Of a DNA stretch of 41,006 nucleotides, positions 7,926-16,334 are shown piece by piece (positions within the stretch are counted from its first letter, which is position 1; each line of letters opens with the position of its first letter). The DNA is from Lentisphaerae bacterium GWF2_44_16 (GTDB lineage: Bacteria > Verrucomicrobiota > Lentisphaeria > Victivallales > GWF2-45-14), in the NCBI GenBank assembly GCA_001803225.1, contig MHBF01000104.1, forward strand, positions 1 through 41,006, given 5' to 3'. Position numbers and translations under genes: made by a program. The notes beneath the pieces are model-generated. The model did not search any database. It was not told the DNA's origin and saw only the letters and a program-made list of their open reading frames with translations.

Positions 7926-10556
7926 TCTCAGAAAACCCATATTCTGAGGATTGTAATCCCAGTAAAACAATCTGAACTCCTTGAAGAATTCCGTTTTAAT
8001 CCAGGCAAATTGTCTACTGTCGATTTCGCGTACAATATTTGCCTTTACAGGTATTTCTCTTCCGGTATTTTTTCCGAATGCTTTAAACGGAATGCTTATA
8101 TCTATTTTTCGTTTGTTTTCAGTTTCCGAGATTCTCATCTTGCAGATTTTACATGAAACGTCCTTTTCTGATATTCTAAATGCCAAAACAGGCCAAATTC
8201 TATCTGCCTGAAGATAGACAGTCAGAATGTCACTTTTACAAACTTCAGCTTTTGAACATTCGATTTCAAATCTGATGCTGTTCTTATTATAAAATGCCTT
8301 CCATTCGAAATTTCCACACTTTTCTGTTCTGCCGCTGTTACAGGCGTATTCTTTTGTGTTGACAATCTCACCGGTATATTCTGGAAAAAGTTTTTCTCCG
8401 TTTTCAATCACTTTTCTCACGGCTGGAAAATCTTTTTTCAGAAGCTCTTCAAGGATTTTCATACGCCATTTTATTTTTGCCGGAAAATATCTGTAGCCTT
8501 CGCTTTCAGAGTGAAAACCGAGCCGCGGATCTTTTTCAGAAAGAGCCAAAAGCCTTTCATCAAGTGATATTTCGTTTTTTGCTATTTCTTCCATTTCACT
8601 AAGAAGAAGAAGCCTGTCGAGGGCTTTCAAATCGATCATTTTTTCACGGAGATAATAAAATCTCAATATGTTGTATCCGCTTCTGAACTGTATGCCAAGA
8701 GCTTCCGCCACATTGATGTCCTTTATCCTTTCGGGAGAATTTCTGAAATGGCTTTCCATGTCCTTTAATATTTTTACGCCAATGTCCCATTCTTCAGCCA
8801 TCCTGCGACATAAAATCAGAATTTCATCATAGGAGTGGCTTTCATAAAAACATTCTCCAATTCTGTCACCGCTGGCAGGGAAAGTGAATTTCCATGTGGG
8901 AGCAAGTACTTTATCAACAGGTATCAGATGCAGAGGCCATACCACTCCGTCATGCATCGGCCCGTAATATTGAAACAGAACATTTACAGGATAATTCTCA
9001 TAGGCATCAGCAAAGTACTTGAATGCGGAGGCGGCTTCCTTGTAATATTTTCCCCAATCGGTTTTTAAAAGCCTTTCCAGAAATTCATTTTCATTTTCAG
9101 GAAAAGGTTCAAAGGAAAGTTCCCCGGCAGCTTTGTTCATAATACCCGGATAATTTCCAAAATACCAGCACTGCATGGCGGCACTTACGCCCAGTTTCTT
9201 CATCTCCCTGTATTTTTTATACAGCTGCGATGGTACAGGAACAAACGGAACGCTTGCGACTTCATGTGAACAGCCGACCTGAAGTTTAGCGGATGCGCGT
9301 GTTCCATTCTTAACGGCAGTGGAAGCCACTTTTTTAAACATCCCGCTGGGGCCTACATATGAAAGCCAGTAGTCTCCGGCAAAACGCATTTTGTTAAGCT
9401 GTTCTTTTTCTCCTCCCGATTCAAAATTGTATTGCAGTATCACATTTTCGGGAGTATGCGCGGCTACTTCATTGACATAATCTATTGGTCCTCCGGTGCG
9501 ATTCAATGGCACATAAAGCCAGCTTATCAATTCCCCTTTTGGATTGGCGTCGCGCATTCCTTTTGCCATCGCTGAAAGAGAGGCATAAAGTATTTCCCAT
9601 TCTTTCTTTTTTGAACATACCGGACATTCTGATTTTCTGTTTGATGACAGACATGTAGTTCCCCGCTCGCCAAGGCTTATGTTTATCATTCCGCCAAGCT
9701 TGGGAACTGCCGTGAAAATGCTATTGACAGCTTCAAATAAATATTTTTGGGCAATCTCTGAAAAAGGACAGAAAAAACGCCCATCGACTCCTGCCAGTTC
9801 AGGATGTCTTTTCAGTACGGGGTCGTCAGGCTGGAATGCGGCCGGTTCGATGCAGAAAATATAGATTTTTATCCCGTAGCGGCGGCATTTTTCAACAGTC
9901 CTCCGAAGTTTTGCAAGCCGCTTTTCGGCATCTTTTCCATATTCAGGGGTTATGGAAGTTCTGCAAAGATCTTTAAATGTTATTGTCAGCCATAATCCGT
10001 TTATGTTTTCATGCGCCAACCTGTTCAGATATTCATCAGGATAATAATCGACATCGTCCAGCAGTTCATCCCTGTTGAACGGAGGCCTCTTAATGGGCCC
10101 GAAGAAACAGCGCGAAACTCTTGTTTTAACCCATGCACACCTCTTTATTTTTCCAACTTTAAGAAAAGGCCCGTCAGAGGCAAGCAATAAATCTTCAATA
10201 TAGAAAATTCCCCTCCTTATTCCCTCGGTGTCTCCTGCCGTTATTATGCATTCTTTTTCATTGATTTCTAACTTATATGCTTCAAACTCCATCCCTTCTT
10301 TTTCAGCAGTCATTATCCTGTATTTTCCAGCTCCGACAGCAGCTTCTACAAAAAAAATTCTTAAATCCATATAAGCACTGTCAAGAATCTTTTCAGTATC
10401 TGAAAACCCCTCTATTATTTCGACGCCATTACTTAAATCAGCCTCTCCCTTTACGGCATCAGACCTGTCCCAGGTAAAAACTCTTTTTGCAGGAGCTTTC
10501 AATTCGTCTATAAATCCCCATTCCTTCGGTTGCTCCGGCTCATTATCATATCTCAT
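7911..10556 (-). CDS. Large GH20-domain-2-like glycoside hydrolase of unknown specificity
   Basis: The 881-residue protein shares its layout with the interrupted enzyme at 3941-5677. It has a hexosaminidase-type domain 2 (about 75-135, AGDTEGIRRGIFYIEDLLL) and a TIM-barrel catalytic region (about 150-520) with NGLWLTITFKDL. A cysteine cluster GERGTTC...SECPVC lies at the equivalent of the DQGGCGCEKC motif. Next comes a helical region, and the C-terminal 130 or so residues have a beta-rich CBM9-like look. The catalytic residues are not certain. No signal peptide is present, so it should act in the cytoplasm. AAGGAT precedes the ATG. It is alone in its transcription unit, divergent from the GntR-type gene at 10691, whose product probably controls it. 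Confidence 0.75.
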   Translation of the reverse strand: MRYDNEPEQPKEWGFIDELKAPAKRVFTWDRSDAVKGEADLSNGVEIIEGFSDTEKILDSAYMDLRIFFVEAAVGAGKYRIMTAEKEGMEFEAYKLEINEKECIITAGDTEGIRRGIFYIEDLLLASDGPFLKVGKIKRCAWVKTRVSRCFFGPIKRPPFNRDELLDDVDYYPDEYLNRLAHENINGLWLTITFKDLCRTSITPEYGKDAEKRLAKLRRTVEKCRRYGIKIYIFCIEPAAFQPDDPVLKRHPELAGVDGRFFCPFSEIAQKYLFEAVNSIFTAVPKLGGMINISLGERGTTCLSSNRKSECPVCSKKKEWEILYASLSAMAKGMRDANPKGELISWLYVPLNRTGGPIDYVNEVAAHTPENVILQYNFESGGEKEQLNKMRFAGDYWLSYVGPSGMFKKVASTAVKNGTRASAKLQVGCSHEVASVPFVPVPSQLYKKYREMKKLGVSAAMQCWYFGNYPGIMNKAAGELSFEPFPENENEFLERLLKTDWGKYYKEAASAFKYFADAYENYPVNVLFQYYGPMHDGVVWPLHLIPVDKVLAPTWKFTFPASGDRIGECFYESHSYDEILILCRRMAEEWDIGVKILKDMESHFRNSPERIKDINVAEALGIQFRSGYNILRFYYLREKMIDLKALDRLLLLSEMEEIAKNEISLDERLLALSEKDPRLGFHSESEGYRYFPAKIKWRMKILEELLKKDFPAVRKVIENGEKLFPEYTGEIVNTKEYACNSGRTEKCGNFEWKAFYNKNSIRFEIECSKAEVCKSDILTVYLQADRIWPVLAFRISEKDVSCKICKMRISETENKRKIDISIPFKAFGKNTGREIPVKANIVREIDSRQFAWIKTEFFKEFRLFYWDYNPQNMGFLRLDKD

Positions 10557-10574
10557 AGTATTATCCTTTTGATT

Positions 10575-10599
10575 ATATGCTCATATATTTTGAACATAT
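10575..10599. promoter_or_regulatory. Candidate operator for the GntR/LacI-type regulator
   Basis: ATATGCTC (10575-10582) and GAACATAT (10592-10599) form an imperfect inverted repeat, 7 of 8 positions pairing, with a 9-bp spacer. It overlaps the end of the -10 box of the minus-strand promoter by two bases. The right arm is part of TTTGAACATAT, which is repeated at 10682-10692 over the regulator's start codon. Confidence 0.6.
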
Positions 10600-10626
10600 T
10601 ATATTACATTTCTGTTATTCTGTCAA
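10598..10626 (-). promoter_or_regulatory. Consensus sigma70-type promoter of the large glycosidase gene
   Basis: On the minus strand TTGACA (10626-10621) and TATAAT (10603-10598) are separated by 17 bases, a perfect consensus. The start point falls inside the candidate operator at 10575-10599. Confidence 0.85.
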
Positions 10627-10634
10627 TAGGCTAA

Positions 10635-10663
10635 TTGCAATTCCATCTGAAATATGCTAAAAT
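10635..10663 (+). promoter_or_regulatory. Probable promoter of the GntR/LacI-type regulator
   Basis: TTGCAA (10635-10640) and TAAAAT (10658-10663) are 17 bases apart, two good but imperfect hexamers. The transcript would begin near 10670 and run through the repeated TTTGAACATAT element before the ATG at 10691. Confidence 0.55.
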
Positions 10664-10681
10664 AATAGAATACAAGAGTGG

Positions 10682-10692
10682 TTTGAACATAT
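10682..10692 (+). repeat. Direct copy of the TTTGAACATAT half-site at the regulator start codon
   Basis: The 11-mer TTTGAACATAT occurs here and at 10589-10599 in the same orientation, 93 bp apart. This copy ends inside the ATG of the regulator gene. It lacks the matching left arm found upstream, so it would be a half-site for autoregulation. Confidence 0.55.
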
Positions 10693-11794
10693 GAATAAAA
10701 TAATATTTGAAGTGTATAACAGTTTACTGCGTGAGATTTCATCCGGCAGAATTAAAGCAGGAGCGCTTCTGCCGAAGGAAACGGAACTGGCTGAACAATT
10801 CAAAACAAACAGAATGAACGCGCACCGCGCCGTCAAGGAACTTGAAAAAAACGGTCTGATATCCAGAAAAAAACATTCAGGCACGTTTTTGAAAAAAAAC
10901 ATAGACCGGCGGGAACTTGAAAAACTGGTAAAAGCTTCAAACCGCAGCGTATGCGTACTTTACTCAATCACACCTCATTACATTCACTGGAATGAAACTT
11001 CCTTTAAGTCCCTTGAGTCTCAACTTGCTTCTTCAGGATACAGCGTAACATACAAAAACATACCTTCAAAGGGGACGCGTAAAAATTATATTTCTCTCTT
11101 AAATGAAATATCTGAAAACGGCGCCTCCGCCCTGGTCATATTCCCGGATATGGAGGACACCGATTTTCTAAGGAACAACAGTGATTTGCTTCTGGACTTT
11201 GAAATGCCGATATTCATGCTTAACCGGAGCGGAGAACCTTTGCCTTTCGACATGGTTTCATTTGTATCAATGGACCCTTTCGGCGACGGCATAGCTCTGG
11301 GCCGCTTCCTGAAGATGAACAGATGCAGGAATATTATAATGATAAATGAAAATTCGGGAAAAACATTCTGGGGCATCAAAAGATATGAAGGTCTTGAACT
11401 CGGTCTTCGGCAGGGAAATGATACTCCCGGTATGTTGCTTGAAAACGTTAAGGCGACCCCCGAAAAAATGAGCGAAACTATTATAAGAATTAAAAACTCC
11501 GGGAAAGACACGGTGGTCGTAGCCGTAAATAACGCTTTTGCCGCCAAGTTCATTGACGCCGCGAAAAAAGAGGGGCTCAAGATACCAGAAGACTACAGGC
11601 TGATAGCGTTTGACGACAATCCTATGTACCGCTCATACAATCTGACTTCAATGGCCGCGCCGATGAAAGAGTTCGGCGAAGTTTTTGGAAGAATGATATC
11701 TGAAGAATCATGGATTAATTCTTTTAAAGGAAAAGTCTCCGTAAAACTGCCGGGACATCTTATAATCAGAGACACATTTCAGCTCATATCCTGA
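10691..11794 (+). CDS. GntR-family regulator with LacI-type sugar-binding domain
   Basis: A 367-residue repressor-type protein. Residues 1-75 form a GntR winged helix-turn-helix (ISSGRIKAGALLPKETELAEQF and MNAHRAVKELEKNGLISRKKHSGTF). Residues about 85-365 form a periplasmic-binding-protein-like sensor of the LacI/AraR type, ending with IAFDDNPMYRSYNLTSMAAP, where LacI-family proteins have their conserved DD and P-x-x-x-M/G pattern. It is divergent from the large glycosidase gene, with shared repeat elements between them, so local repression relieved by a sugar is likely. GAGTGG lies about 8 bases before the ATG. The 3' end overlaps the convergent methyltransferase gene by 16 bases. Confidence 0.9.
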   Translation: MNKIIFEVYNSLLREISSGRIKAGALLPKETELAEQFKTNRMNAHRAVKELEKNGLISRKKHSGTFLKKNIDRRELEKLVKASNRSVCVLYSITPHYIHWNETSFKSLESQLASSGYSVTYKNIPSKGTRKNYISLLNEISENGASALVIFPDMEDTDFLRNNSDLLLDFEMPIFMLNRSGEPLPFDMVSFVSMDPFGDGIALGRFLKMNRCRNIIMINENSGKTFWGIKRYEGLELGLRQGNDTPGMLLENVKATPEKMSETIIRIKNSGKDTVVVAVNNAFAAKFIDAAKKEGLKIPEDYRLIAFDDNPMYRSYNLTSMAAPMKEFGEVFGRMISEESWINSFKGKVSVKLPGHLIIRDTFQLIS

Positions 11795-13215
11795 TCGACT
11801 TTTTTTCTCCTGAAACGCGCGGCGAACATCGCGTCGCAATTGCCTTCGTGCGGATATATGCTCAGCATGCCTTCACATTTTTCCCCGGTCAGCGGATTTA
11901 AAAAAGTATCAAACTCAAAGTTGCTGTTTCCATCAAGAAAACTCTTTGCCACTGCTGAATTTTCCTCCTGGAAAAAAGAACATGTCGCATAAACAAGCAC
12001 TCCGCCGGGCTTGACACCTGAAGCGGCATTGCGCAGAATTTTCAGTTGCATATCGGAGAAATCTTTTATTTCTTCAGGAGCGAGGTTCCAACGAGCGTCA
12101 GGATTGCGCCTCCAGGTACCGGAACATGTACATGGGGCATCCACAAGAACACCATCAAATTTTCCCTGTTTCTTTTTTCTCAGCCCTTTGCCATCCCAGC
12201 TGTTGCAGATGATGTTGGAACATCTCGCTCTTTTTGCCCTTTTGCGGAGATCTTCGAGTTTATATTCTCTGATATCCGTAGCCAATACGCTGCCTTTTCC
12301 TTTCATCATATCGGAAAGCTGAAGACTTTTGCCTCCGGCCCCCGCGCAAGTATCCCACCAGCGTTCCCCGCCTTCCGGAGCGCAAACCAGACCGATTGAC
12401 TGGGATGCCAGGTCCTGTATTTCAAACATGCCCTTTTTAAAAGACTCCAGAGTATATAGGTTTACTTTAGCATTTTCTATTTTTATCGCATTCTCAATTT
12501 TAGGATGCCGCTGCGCGGTTATACCTTCGGATGAAAGTTTTTTTATCAGTTCATCCGGACTGACAGTCTGCGCTCTTATCCAGATCGGAGGACGTATCTG
12601 GAACCATTTTACAAGTTCACCTGCTTTTGTTTTCTCCGGCATTTTATCCCATATCCATTCAGGGAGAAGGTCTTTAGCGGTGATACTGGCAGAAGATGTT
12701 TTATCCCGATTCAGAAAGTCTAATGTACATGAATAAAATTCTTCATCGGTAAGCTGTGATTTATTCCTCGTGAAATTAAGAAAATTCTTCAGGTCAACGC
12801 CCAATTCATTGGCCCATATCACACAAAGTTCGGGAATTTCGCGTTTCTCAAGGATAAAAGCCCCCAGAAGGAGCATATCCAAAACTTCGTCCGGCATTTT
12901 CAGAAAAGATCCCTTGCCGTCATCAGGCAGCGACAATAAGACTTTTTCAATATCCTGAAGGAGGCGCGAAGGCAGAAGCTTTCTCAATATCCCCCACCAG
13001 CGGAAAACGCCGAAAACGCCTTCGCTGATAATCTGACGGTCCCTTGAGCCGTAGTGTCTGTTCGCCCGGAAAATTGACGATATCGTTCTGTCCGCCGGAC
13101 GCTTCGCGGCGAAAGACGCGCAAAGAACAGTATTCAAAGTTTCCCTGCATGAGCGTGACTGGGCAAGAAGTTTTCCTTCTGAAAGGCTTCTTCCAAATTT
13201 TGTTTTCGTTGTCAT
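11779..13215 (-). CDS. RsmB/NOP2/Sun-family RNA m5C methyltransferase
   Basis: A 478-residue S-adenosylmethionine-dependent RNA cytosine-5 methyltransferase. The N-terminal NusB-like helical part (about 25-170) is followed by the catalytic Rossmann domain. The SAM motif is DTCAGAGGKSLQL (288-300), motif IV is DAPCTCSGTWRRNPD (Cys362, Cys364), and motif VI is YATCSFFQEEN (Cys412, expected nucleophile). Known RsmB methylates 16S rRNA C967. The motif IV sequence differs from E. coli RsmB (PCTCSGTW instead of PCSATG), so the exact site is not certain. It is downstream of the nuclease-like gene with a 23-base gap and probably in the same operon. Confidence 0.88.
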   Translation of the reverse strand: MTTKTKFGRSLSEGKLLAQSRSCRETLNTVLCASFAAKRPADRTISSIFRANRHYGSRDRQIISEGVFGVFRWWGILRKLLPSRLLQDIEKVLLSLPDDGKGSFLKMPDEVLDMLLLGAFILEKREIPELCVIWANELGVDLKNFLNFTRNKSQLTDEEFYSCTLDFLNRDKTSSASITAKDLLPEWIWDKMPEKTKAGELVKWFQIRPPIWIRAQTVSPDELIKKLSSEGITAQRHPKIENAIKIENAKVNLYTLESFKKGMFEIQDLASQSIGLVCAPEGGERWWDTCAGAGGKSLQLSDMMKGKGSVLATDIREYKLEDLRKRAKRARCSNIICNSWDGKGLRKKKQGKFDGVLVDAPCTCSGTWRRNPDARWNLAPEEIKDFSDMQLKILRNAASGVKPGGVLVYATCSFFQEENSAVAKSFLDGNSNFEFDTFLNPLTGEKCEGMLSIYPHEGNCDAMFAARFRRKKVDQDMS

Positions 13216-13238
13216 TTTTAATTATTCCGTTAAAGTTT

Positions 13239-14162
13239 TTATTTTTCGCAATATTCTTTAAATTCACAGGATGAGCAATTGCCTTCCGTCCTGTTGAAAT
13301 TTTCCTCGTCCGCTTTCCCATCCCGTGTCAGGAGTGAAAGCATGCAAGAAGAACTTTCCATTATGATGGAACGCACTTTTTCCAAACTCTCATACCCTTC
13401 AAATATTTCCGGTCCTTCGCGGAAAAACGTTCTGCACTTGCAGAGAGATGGAGGCGTATGAAAATTATTCTCAAGGGCCATGACAGATATGCCCGGAAGT
13501 ATGCGCCAGGCTTCTTCATTCCGCCGAGATTTCAGGAAGAGAAGATTTGTATTCCCTTCATGCGACCACACAAAATCCGGCACTGTCCATACATTCAGGC
13601 CGTTAAAGGAAAAAACAACAGGAAGAGTGAAATTTTTCCATTGCAGATAAGGCACGGACGCAAGCTCCGAAAGCAAACCGCATTGAGAAAGTTTTGAAAC
13701 GAAATCACTGATATGCTCTCTTATTTTGCCGAAGACTGAATCCGGGTCCTCCCCGTAATAAACTTCAAAAAGATTCAATTTTTTCGGATCTTCCTCCCAG
13801 CATTTGTTTTCAATATCGGCCCTGTTATGGAAAATATGTTTCTGAAGCGCTGAATAAATATCTCTCAGCGGAAAGTCCTTTGCGCCTTTTCTGCTTCCAC
13901 GCGTAAATACGTCGGACAAGGTTTTTGAGACAAGATTGCGGACGTAATTTTCAGCTTTTACCAAATTTTTGAGCCTGTAAAGCATCCTCGAACGAGAATC
14001 TGCGAATTTATCCCAGCCATTACTTGCGGCATAATATCTGTAAAAATAAGCTCTTTTACAGAACCTGAAAATTTTGTAACGGGAATATGACCATGAAAAC
14101 TCTACGGCTTCAGAGGAAACGGAAAAACTGTTGTCAGAATGAATATTCTTTTCGGCGCTCAT
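13239..14162 (-). CDS. Degenerate PD-(D/E)XK (Cas4/RecB-like) nuclease-family protein
   Basis: The 307-residue protein opens with WSYSRYKIFRFCKRAYFYRYY, the signature N-terminus of RecB/Cas4-like PD-(D/E)XK proteins. It ends with NCSSCEFKEYC, giving a C-X2-C-X5-C group (Cys296, 299, 305) that with Cys35 could hold an iron-sulfur cluster as in Cas4 and AddB. The nuclease core looks damaged. VPDFVW (Asp196) and Lys211 are present, but the acidic residue expected two before the lysine is Phe209 (LFLK), and the N-terminal conserved His position appears as Ser79. DNA cleavage is therefore doubtful. The start ATG directly follows the TGA of the receiver-kinase fusion gene, so the two are translationally close and co-expressed. 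It is not near any cas gene. Confidence 0.65.
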   Translation of the reverse strand: MSAEKNIHSDNSFSVSSEAVEFSWSYSRYKIFRFCKRAYFYRYYAASNGWDKFADSRSRMLYRLKNLVKAENYVRNLVSKTLSDVFTRGSRKGAKDFPLRDIYSALQKHIFHNRADIENKCWEEDPKKLNLFEVYYGEDPDSVFGKIREHISDFVSKLSQCGLLSELASVPYLQWKNFTLPVVFSFNGLNVWTVPDFVWSHEGNTNLLFLKSRRNEEAWRILPGISVMALENNFHTPPSLCKCRTFFREGPEIFEGYESLEKVRSIIMESSSCMLSLLTRDGKADEENFNRTEGNCSSCEFKEYCEK

Positions 14163-16313
14163 TCAGTTTTTCTGCCCTATGTCATGAAAGAACGGACATT
14201 TGATGAAATCATAAGACGTTTTACCCAGACTTTCTTCCGAAAAGATAACGTAGGAGAGGCGCGGGAAAGATGATTTCAGGAGTTGATTTTCATTTACGGC
14301 GCTTGCCGGAACACCAGTCAAGCCTATGGGCTTGCCGAGAGCTGATATGCTTTCATAAGAAATCATGTTCATCATTCTGTCTTCATATTCCGGCGCTATT
14401 ATATCGACATATTCCCTTCCGGGATAATAGAATTTTTCAGTGTTATACCAGTTATTTTTCAGCGACGGAGAATAAACCCACAAGAGGTTGTTAAGCTCTT
14501 TTTCATATGTCAGAAATTTAAAGAGGTATCTCCATAAATTTACAAAATCCTCCTGAGAAACCATTCTCATTTTCTGTGATCCCCACCAGAAATTTCCGCC
14601 TCCGTTCATTTTTGGGAAAGGCCTCCAGAGCACTGGGACATTGGCGTCTTTCAGGGTTTTCAGGACAGCGGCGAGTTTTTCAATCTGGTCAAGCCATTGT
14701 ATTCTCATTGTATTTCCTGGTTTGTAAAGGTTGTCAAATCTGTTTGCCAGGCTTGTATCCTGATGTGAACCGTTTGTCCAGGGATTATTTGGGAACCAGC
14801 TGAGAGATACGATTGAGCCGTTTGTCCAGAAATCTATGAGAGCGCTGTTTATTTCCTGATAATCAGAAGTTGTCATGTAAAGTTTTTTTCTGCCATAGTC
14901 TGTCTCTATAATCATGGGCTTGGAGGAAAGAGGCAAAATCTTTTCTTTTGTTTTTCTATTGAACCCTATGGTAAAGTCTTCTTCATAATCAAATCTCTGT
15001 CCTGCGATCAGGCAGGGATTGCAGCTTACGGAGGAATGAAAGAAAAAATCAAAAACATATTTTGTGGCAAAAAGAGGATCTTTTACGCACGGGAAATTGA
15101 AGTTTGAAGTCATATGTGAAAAGGCATATTGAAGTTCGCTCAGAGAGGGCCTTTCCGCAGGTTTTTTCTTCATCATCGCCGCTATTGTATCGGAAAAAGG
15201 CTGGGATATTTTCTTGTCCAGTTCATGCAGGGACGGAGGATTGAGGTTTACGATATTGTACATTGTTACCTGCGGCTTTTCGTCCTGAAAGGGATGTTTT
15301 CCGCTGACGAGTTTATATATTGTTACGGCAAGACTGAATATGTCGTTTCTGATGCCACTGGAAAATTTTTCCATAAGGTTTTCCGGGGCGATATACGGGA
15401 GAGAATTCCAAAGTCTGGCATTAACGGGCATCGTTGAGGTAGAACGCTCCGTAGGGATGCCGAAATCAGCGAGTTTATATTTTAGTCCCTGTATCATTAT
15501 ATTGTCCGGTTTTATATTAAGATGCGAGAAATTTTCAGCTTCCAGATATTTCAGCGCGGCTATGATGTCGAGAGATGCCGTAATTGCTTCTGTTTCAGTC
15601 AGACAGGTATCGCGCATATAATCCGAAAGACTTCCTCCTTCAGCATATTCCATGATTGAATATATTTTATTTTGAAACATTCCGTATGAAAAGATTTTCA
15701 GGATATTGGGGTGCTTTAAACAAGATAATTTTTCAAGTCTGGCAAGAATTTCCCTGTAAATACTTTTATCATCGGAAAAGTCTTCATCGTAGAGTTTGAG
15801 GATTACTGTTCTGTCATCATTTTCTTTATCAGACGCGAGAAAAACAGTCCCATGGATGCAATTTTTCGATATTTCCTTTATAACCGCGTATTTATCATCG
15901 ACAATGAACTGATATTTTTCGGTGTTGCTCTCCACTTTAGCGGAGGGACGCGCTGAAAGAAAGACTTTAAGTTTTGCCATCAGGTTTCCCTGTTTTACCG
16001 GCTTTAAAAGATAATCGCTGGCGCCCGCGTTCAATCCTTCGCTTATACTGCTTTCGTCCTCATTTGAGGAGACGATAATTACAGGGATATGTATTCCTTC
16101 GGGACTCTGCCTTATTTTTCTGCAAGCTTCAATTCCGTCCATTTCAGGCATTGAGACATCAAGGAGAAAGAGATCGGGTTTGAAAGAACTGAATTTTTTA
16201 AGAACTTCTACGCCATTGATACAGCATACAACCTCATGACCGGCTTCTTCGAGAAGATAGCGGTACATAGTCAGCTGCGTTCTGCTGTCATCAGCTACTA
16301 TAATTTTAGCCAT
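14163..16313 (-). CDS. Receiver - protein kinase-like - GH26-like three-domain fusion (both enzyme modules degenerate)
   Basis: A 716-residue protein with no signal peptide or membrane segment. Residues 1-120 are a response-regulator receiver with the full active site: Asp8/Asp9, phospho-acceptor Asp52 in LLDVSMPEMDG, Ser82/83, and Lys104 in LLKPV. Residues about 140-402 have the Ser/Thr kinase fold: ATP Lys173, HPNIL, Asp283 of DFG, APE at 309-311, and DIFSLAVTIYKLVSG. However, the HRD catalytic Asp is Asn266 (HLNIKPDN) and two glycines of the P-loop are missing. Residues about 440-716 resemble GH26 mannanases (SLSWFPNNPWTNG, VLWRPFPKMNGGGNFWWG). The acid/base Glu is Lys568, the nucleophile position reads GLTGVP with Gly667, and the SWH histidine is Phe507. 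It is probably a phosphorylation-controlled sensor or scaffold, not an enzyme. It lies 21 bases downstream of sppA. Confidence 0.8.
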   Translation of the reverse strand: MAKIIVADDSRTQLTMYRYLLEEAGHEVVCCINGVEVLKKFSSFKPDLFLLDVSMPEMDGIEACRKIRQSPEGIHIPVIIVSSNEDESSISEGLNAGASDYLLKPVKQGNLMAKLKVFLSARPSAKVESNTEKYQFIVDDKYAVIKEISKNCIHGTVFLASDKENDDRTVILKLYDEDFSDDKSIYREILARLEKLSCLKHPNILKIFSYGMFQNKIYSIMEYAEGGSLSDYMRDTCLTETEAITASLDIIAALKYLEAENFSHLNIKPDNIMIQGLKYKLADFGIPTERSTSTMPVNARLWNSLPYIAPENLMEKFSSGIRNDIFSLAVTIYKLVSGKHPFQDEKPQVTMYNIVNLNPPSLHELDKKISQPFSDTIAAMMKKKPAERPSLSELQYAFSHMTSNFNFPCVKDPLFATKYVFDFFFHSSVSCNPCLIAGQRFDYEEDFTIGFNRKTKEKILPLSSKPMIIETDYGRKKLYMTTSDYQEINSALIDFWTNGSIVSLSWFPNNPWTNGSHQDTSLANRFDNLYKPGNTMRIQWLDQIEKLAAVLKTLKDANVPVLWRPFPKMNGGGNFWWGSQKMRMVSQEDFVNLWRYLFKFLTYEKELNNLLWVYSPSLKNNWYNTEKFYYPGREYVDIIAPEYEDRMMNMISYESISALGKPIGLTGVPASAVNENQLLKSSFPRLSYVIFSEESLGKTSYDFIKCPFFHDIGQKN

Positions 16314-16334
16314 AATGGACCCGTCTATGGTATA

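Noticed and set aside
13239..14162. CRISPR-associated Cas4
   Set aside because: No repeats, cas1, cas2 or other cas gene in the window, and the nuclease motif is degenerate; only general RecB/Cas4-like membership is supported.
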